Position numbers and translations under genes: made by a program. The notes below the pieces were generated by a model. That model ran no database searches and had not been told where the DNA came from. It worked only from the letters and a program-made list of their open reading frames with translations. Shown one piece after another: positions 62,700 through 64,000 of a DNA stretch of 64,000 nt (its first letter is position 1; the number at the start of each line of letters is the position of its first letter). Source of the DNA: Stratiolaelaps scimitus (lineage: Eukaryota > Arthropoda > Arachnida > Mesostigmata > Laelapidae). The stretch is taken from the NCBI GenBank assembly GCA_019614645.1, contig JABWDB010000004.1, positions 5,766,001 to 5,830,000 on the forward strand, read 5' to 3'.

Positions 62700-64000
62700 C
62701 CCCATAACGACTCGGAGTCTCGTTTCGCTCGGGCTTTAGCGCCCTGCGGGCTCAGTTCTCGCCGTTGGGGTGAGCCCCATCGTCCCGGCAGTTCCTTGCG
62801 CTACCTCAGCCAGCCTGTGACAGTGGTATTACGTTCTTGGTCACCCTCTGTGCCCTCCGCTGCGTGTTCTCAGTTCTTGCGAACGACTAACACTCTCAAA
62901 GCCGCTGTCCTCGCAGCCGATCGACGCTGGCTGCCGCCGTCTCGTTGACGGAGGTCCAGGCGGGCGAACGGCCAGCCAGCGAGCCACTGGCAAGTCAGGC
63001 TGATTTTTTTTTTCGTTACTTCACTCACTAGCGGCACTAGCCCCGTCCCCACTGGCAGTATCCGCTGTACCCGGCTCTCCAGTCTTCGCCCTGTTGGCCC
63101 GTCCCCCGCGCTTCGAGGGCGCAAACTCGCGAATCGTTTCAGTCAAGGGACTCACTTGAGATGGCCGGCCAGTCTGAGATGCCTGTCGGCCTCTTCTGAG
63201 TCTTGCCCAGAGGAGCAGCAGTGACCCAGGCCAGCCAGCTAGCTGGCTGGCTGACTGACAGTGGTGCTGACTCCCCGATAAGACAAACTGGGTTCTTCGT
63301 AGCGCACACGCGGATGGCTGCTTGCATGCGCAGCGGTGGTGATCGTGGTGGTGGCGGTGGCGACGACGGTTGCTCCTCGTTGTCCCCATCTCGCCAACGA
63401 AGGCCGAAAGAAAAAGAAACGAACGCTGAACCAACGGGCGCGACGGTGGGTCCGCAGGCGGCGCGGCGCGGTGTGGACGAACCGCGGCAAGCTCTGGACA
63501 GGAAGGACGAGCAATTTATTTAGCGGCGGGCCGTTGAGGCCGGCTCGAGCGACAGCCTCCCACTCCGTTGCAGCGTTGCTTGTTCTCTCCGCGCCGGTTA
63601 CTTCGGCCTCTCTCCCGCTCTCTGTCCGTTGCTCTCAGTCTCGCTCAGCTCTCGGGCGCGCGAGCTCGTTCGCTACACCAGCTCGCCGGGCTCATCGGCT
63701 TGTACGTCGCGCACTTTGTCCATTCGGTCGGATGTGGAGCACGGGGGAGGCAAGCAAGCGAGCGAGCGGTCGGTCGGCCGGCCGGCCGGGCGGTGCCTGG
63801 GAGGCCTTTTCCTTCGAATGTTCCGTTCGCCGGTTCGTCGCCATCCGTTCTGCCGACAGCCCGACCGCCGTCCCGTTCGTTCGAATAGCAAGTCGGATCT
63901 GAGTCGCTCCAGCAGTCCCTCGCAAGTGGAACCGACTGTGCCGAAGTCGCTACTGACTGGCGCGCCTCTGTCGGTGATCCGGCAGCAGCGACGGCGGCGG
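62700..64000. other. GC-rich window edge
   Basis: GC- and CpG-rich DNA with overlapping open frames on both strands (63336-63902 plus and 63021-63434 minus) and GGCT/CCGG repeats. It could be the promoter or 5' end of a gene beyond the window, but I cannot select a coding frame. Confidence 0.3.
63230..63251. repeat. Perfect 22-base palindrome
   Basis: The two halves, GCCAGCCAGCT and AGCTGGCTGGC, are exact inverted copies with no spacer, built from the GGCT/AGCC tetranucleotide that recurs elsewhere in the window. Confidence 0.9.

Noticed and set aside
1..64000. CRISPR arrays, bacterial operons, integrons or phage genes
   Set aside because: No regularly spaced repeats, ribosome binding sites or bacterial coding density were seen. 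The window is eukaryotic in character.

Overview
This window looks like nuclear DNA from an animal, most likely an arthropod. I see no prokaryotic operons, no ribosome binding sites in front of long ORFs and no complete conserved gene. It has long non-coding stretches, very many simple repeats (CTG/CAG, CGG, TA, GA/CT, GGCT and C/G homopolymers) and separated islands where open frames are flanked by GT...AG splice signals. An arachnid or mite genome would fit the mix of short introns and CAG-type triplets. That is an inference, because no taxonomic marker gene is visible. I recognised no protein family with confidence, so gene symbols are left empty.

Layout. From 1 to 9.4 kb the DNA is GC-rich with a dense CTG/CAG/CCG triplet belt, including an uninterrupted (CTG)18. 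It holds a candidate two-exon plus-strand gene at 8060-8586 whose 68-base intron has a branch-site match and a long T tract. From 9.4 to 13.1 kb there is a minus-strand frame, open for about 260 codons except for one TAG, ending at a good splice donor. From 13.1 to 26.3 kb the DNA is mostly non-coding. From 26.4 to 27.3 kb a plus-strand frame is open except for one TAA that lies inside a splice-donor consensus. From 27.3 to 31.7 kb the DNA is non-coding and includes a tRNA-like SINE fragment.

From 31.7 to 39.5 kb lies the densest gene-like area. It has a short candidate first coding exon at 31742 (+), two phase-compatible minus-strand exons (35066-35514 and 32914-33129) of a Ser/Gln/Ala-rich protein, a candidate first exon at 37751 (+) and poly-Gln exon candidates near 38.8 and 39.4 kb. 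The GC-rich stretch from about 35.5 to 37.7 kb, between the minus-strand exon and the plus-strand start, could be a divergent promoter region. From 39.5 to 54.9 kb the DNA is mostly non-coding, with large TA microsatellites and a GC-rich, retroelement-like block at 53.6 kb. At 55.0-55.6 kb there is a second candidate two-exon plus-strand gene with a 101-base intron. The remainder is non-coding apart from a small ORF at 62.5 kb and a GC-rich edge region.

All coding calls are ab initio: they rest on splice signals, open frame and composition only. GC-rich, triplet-repeat DNA produces long accidental ORFs, so confidences are kept low. Transcript evidence would settle most of them.
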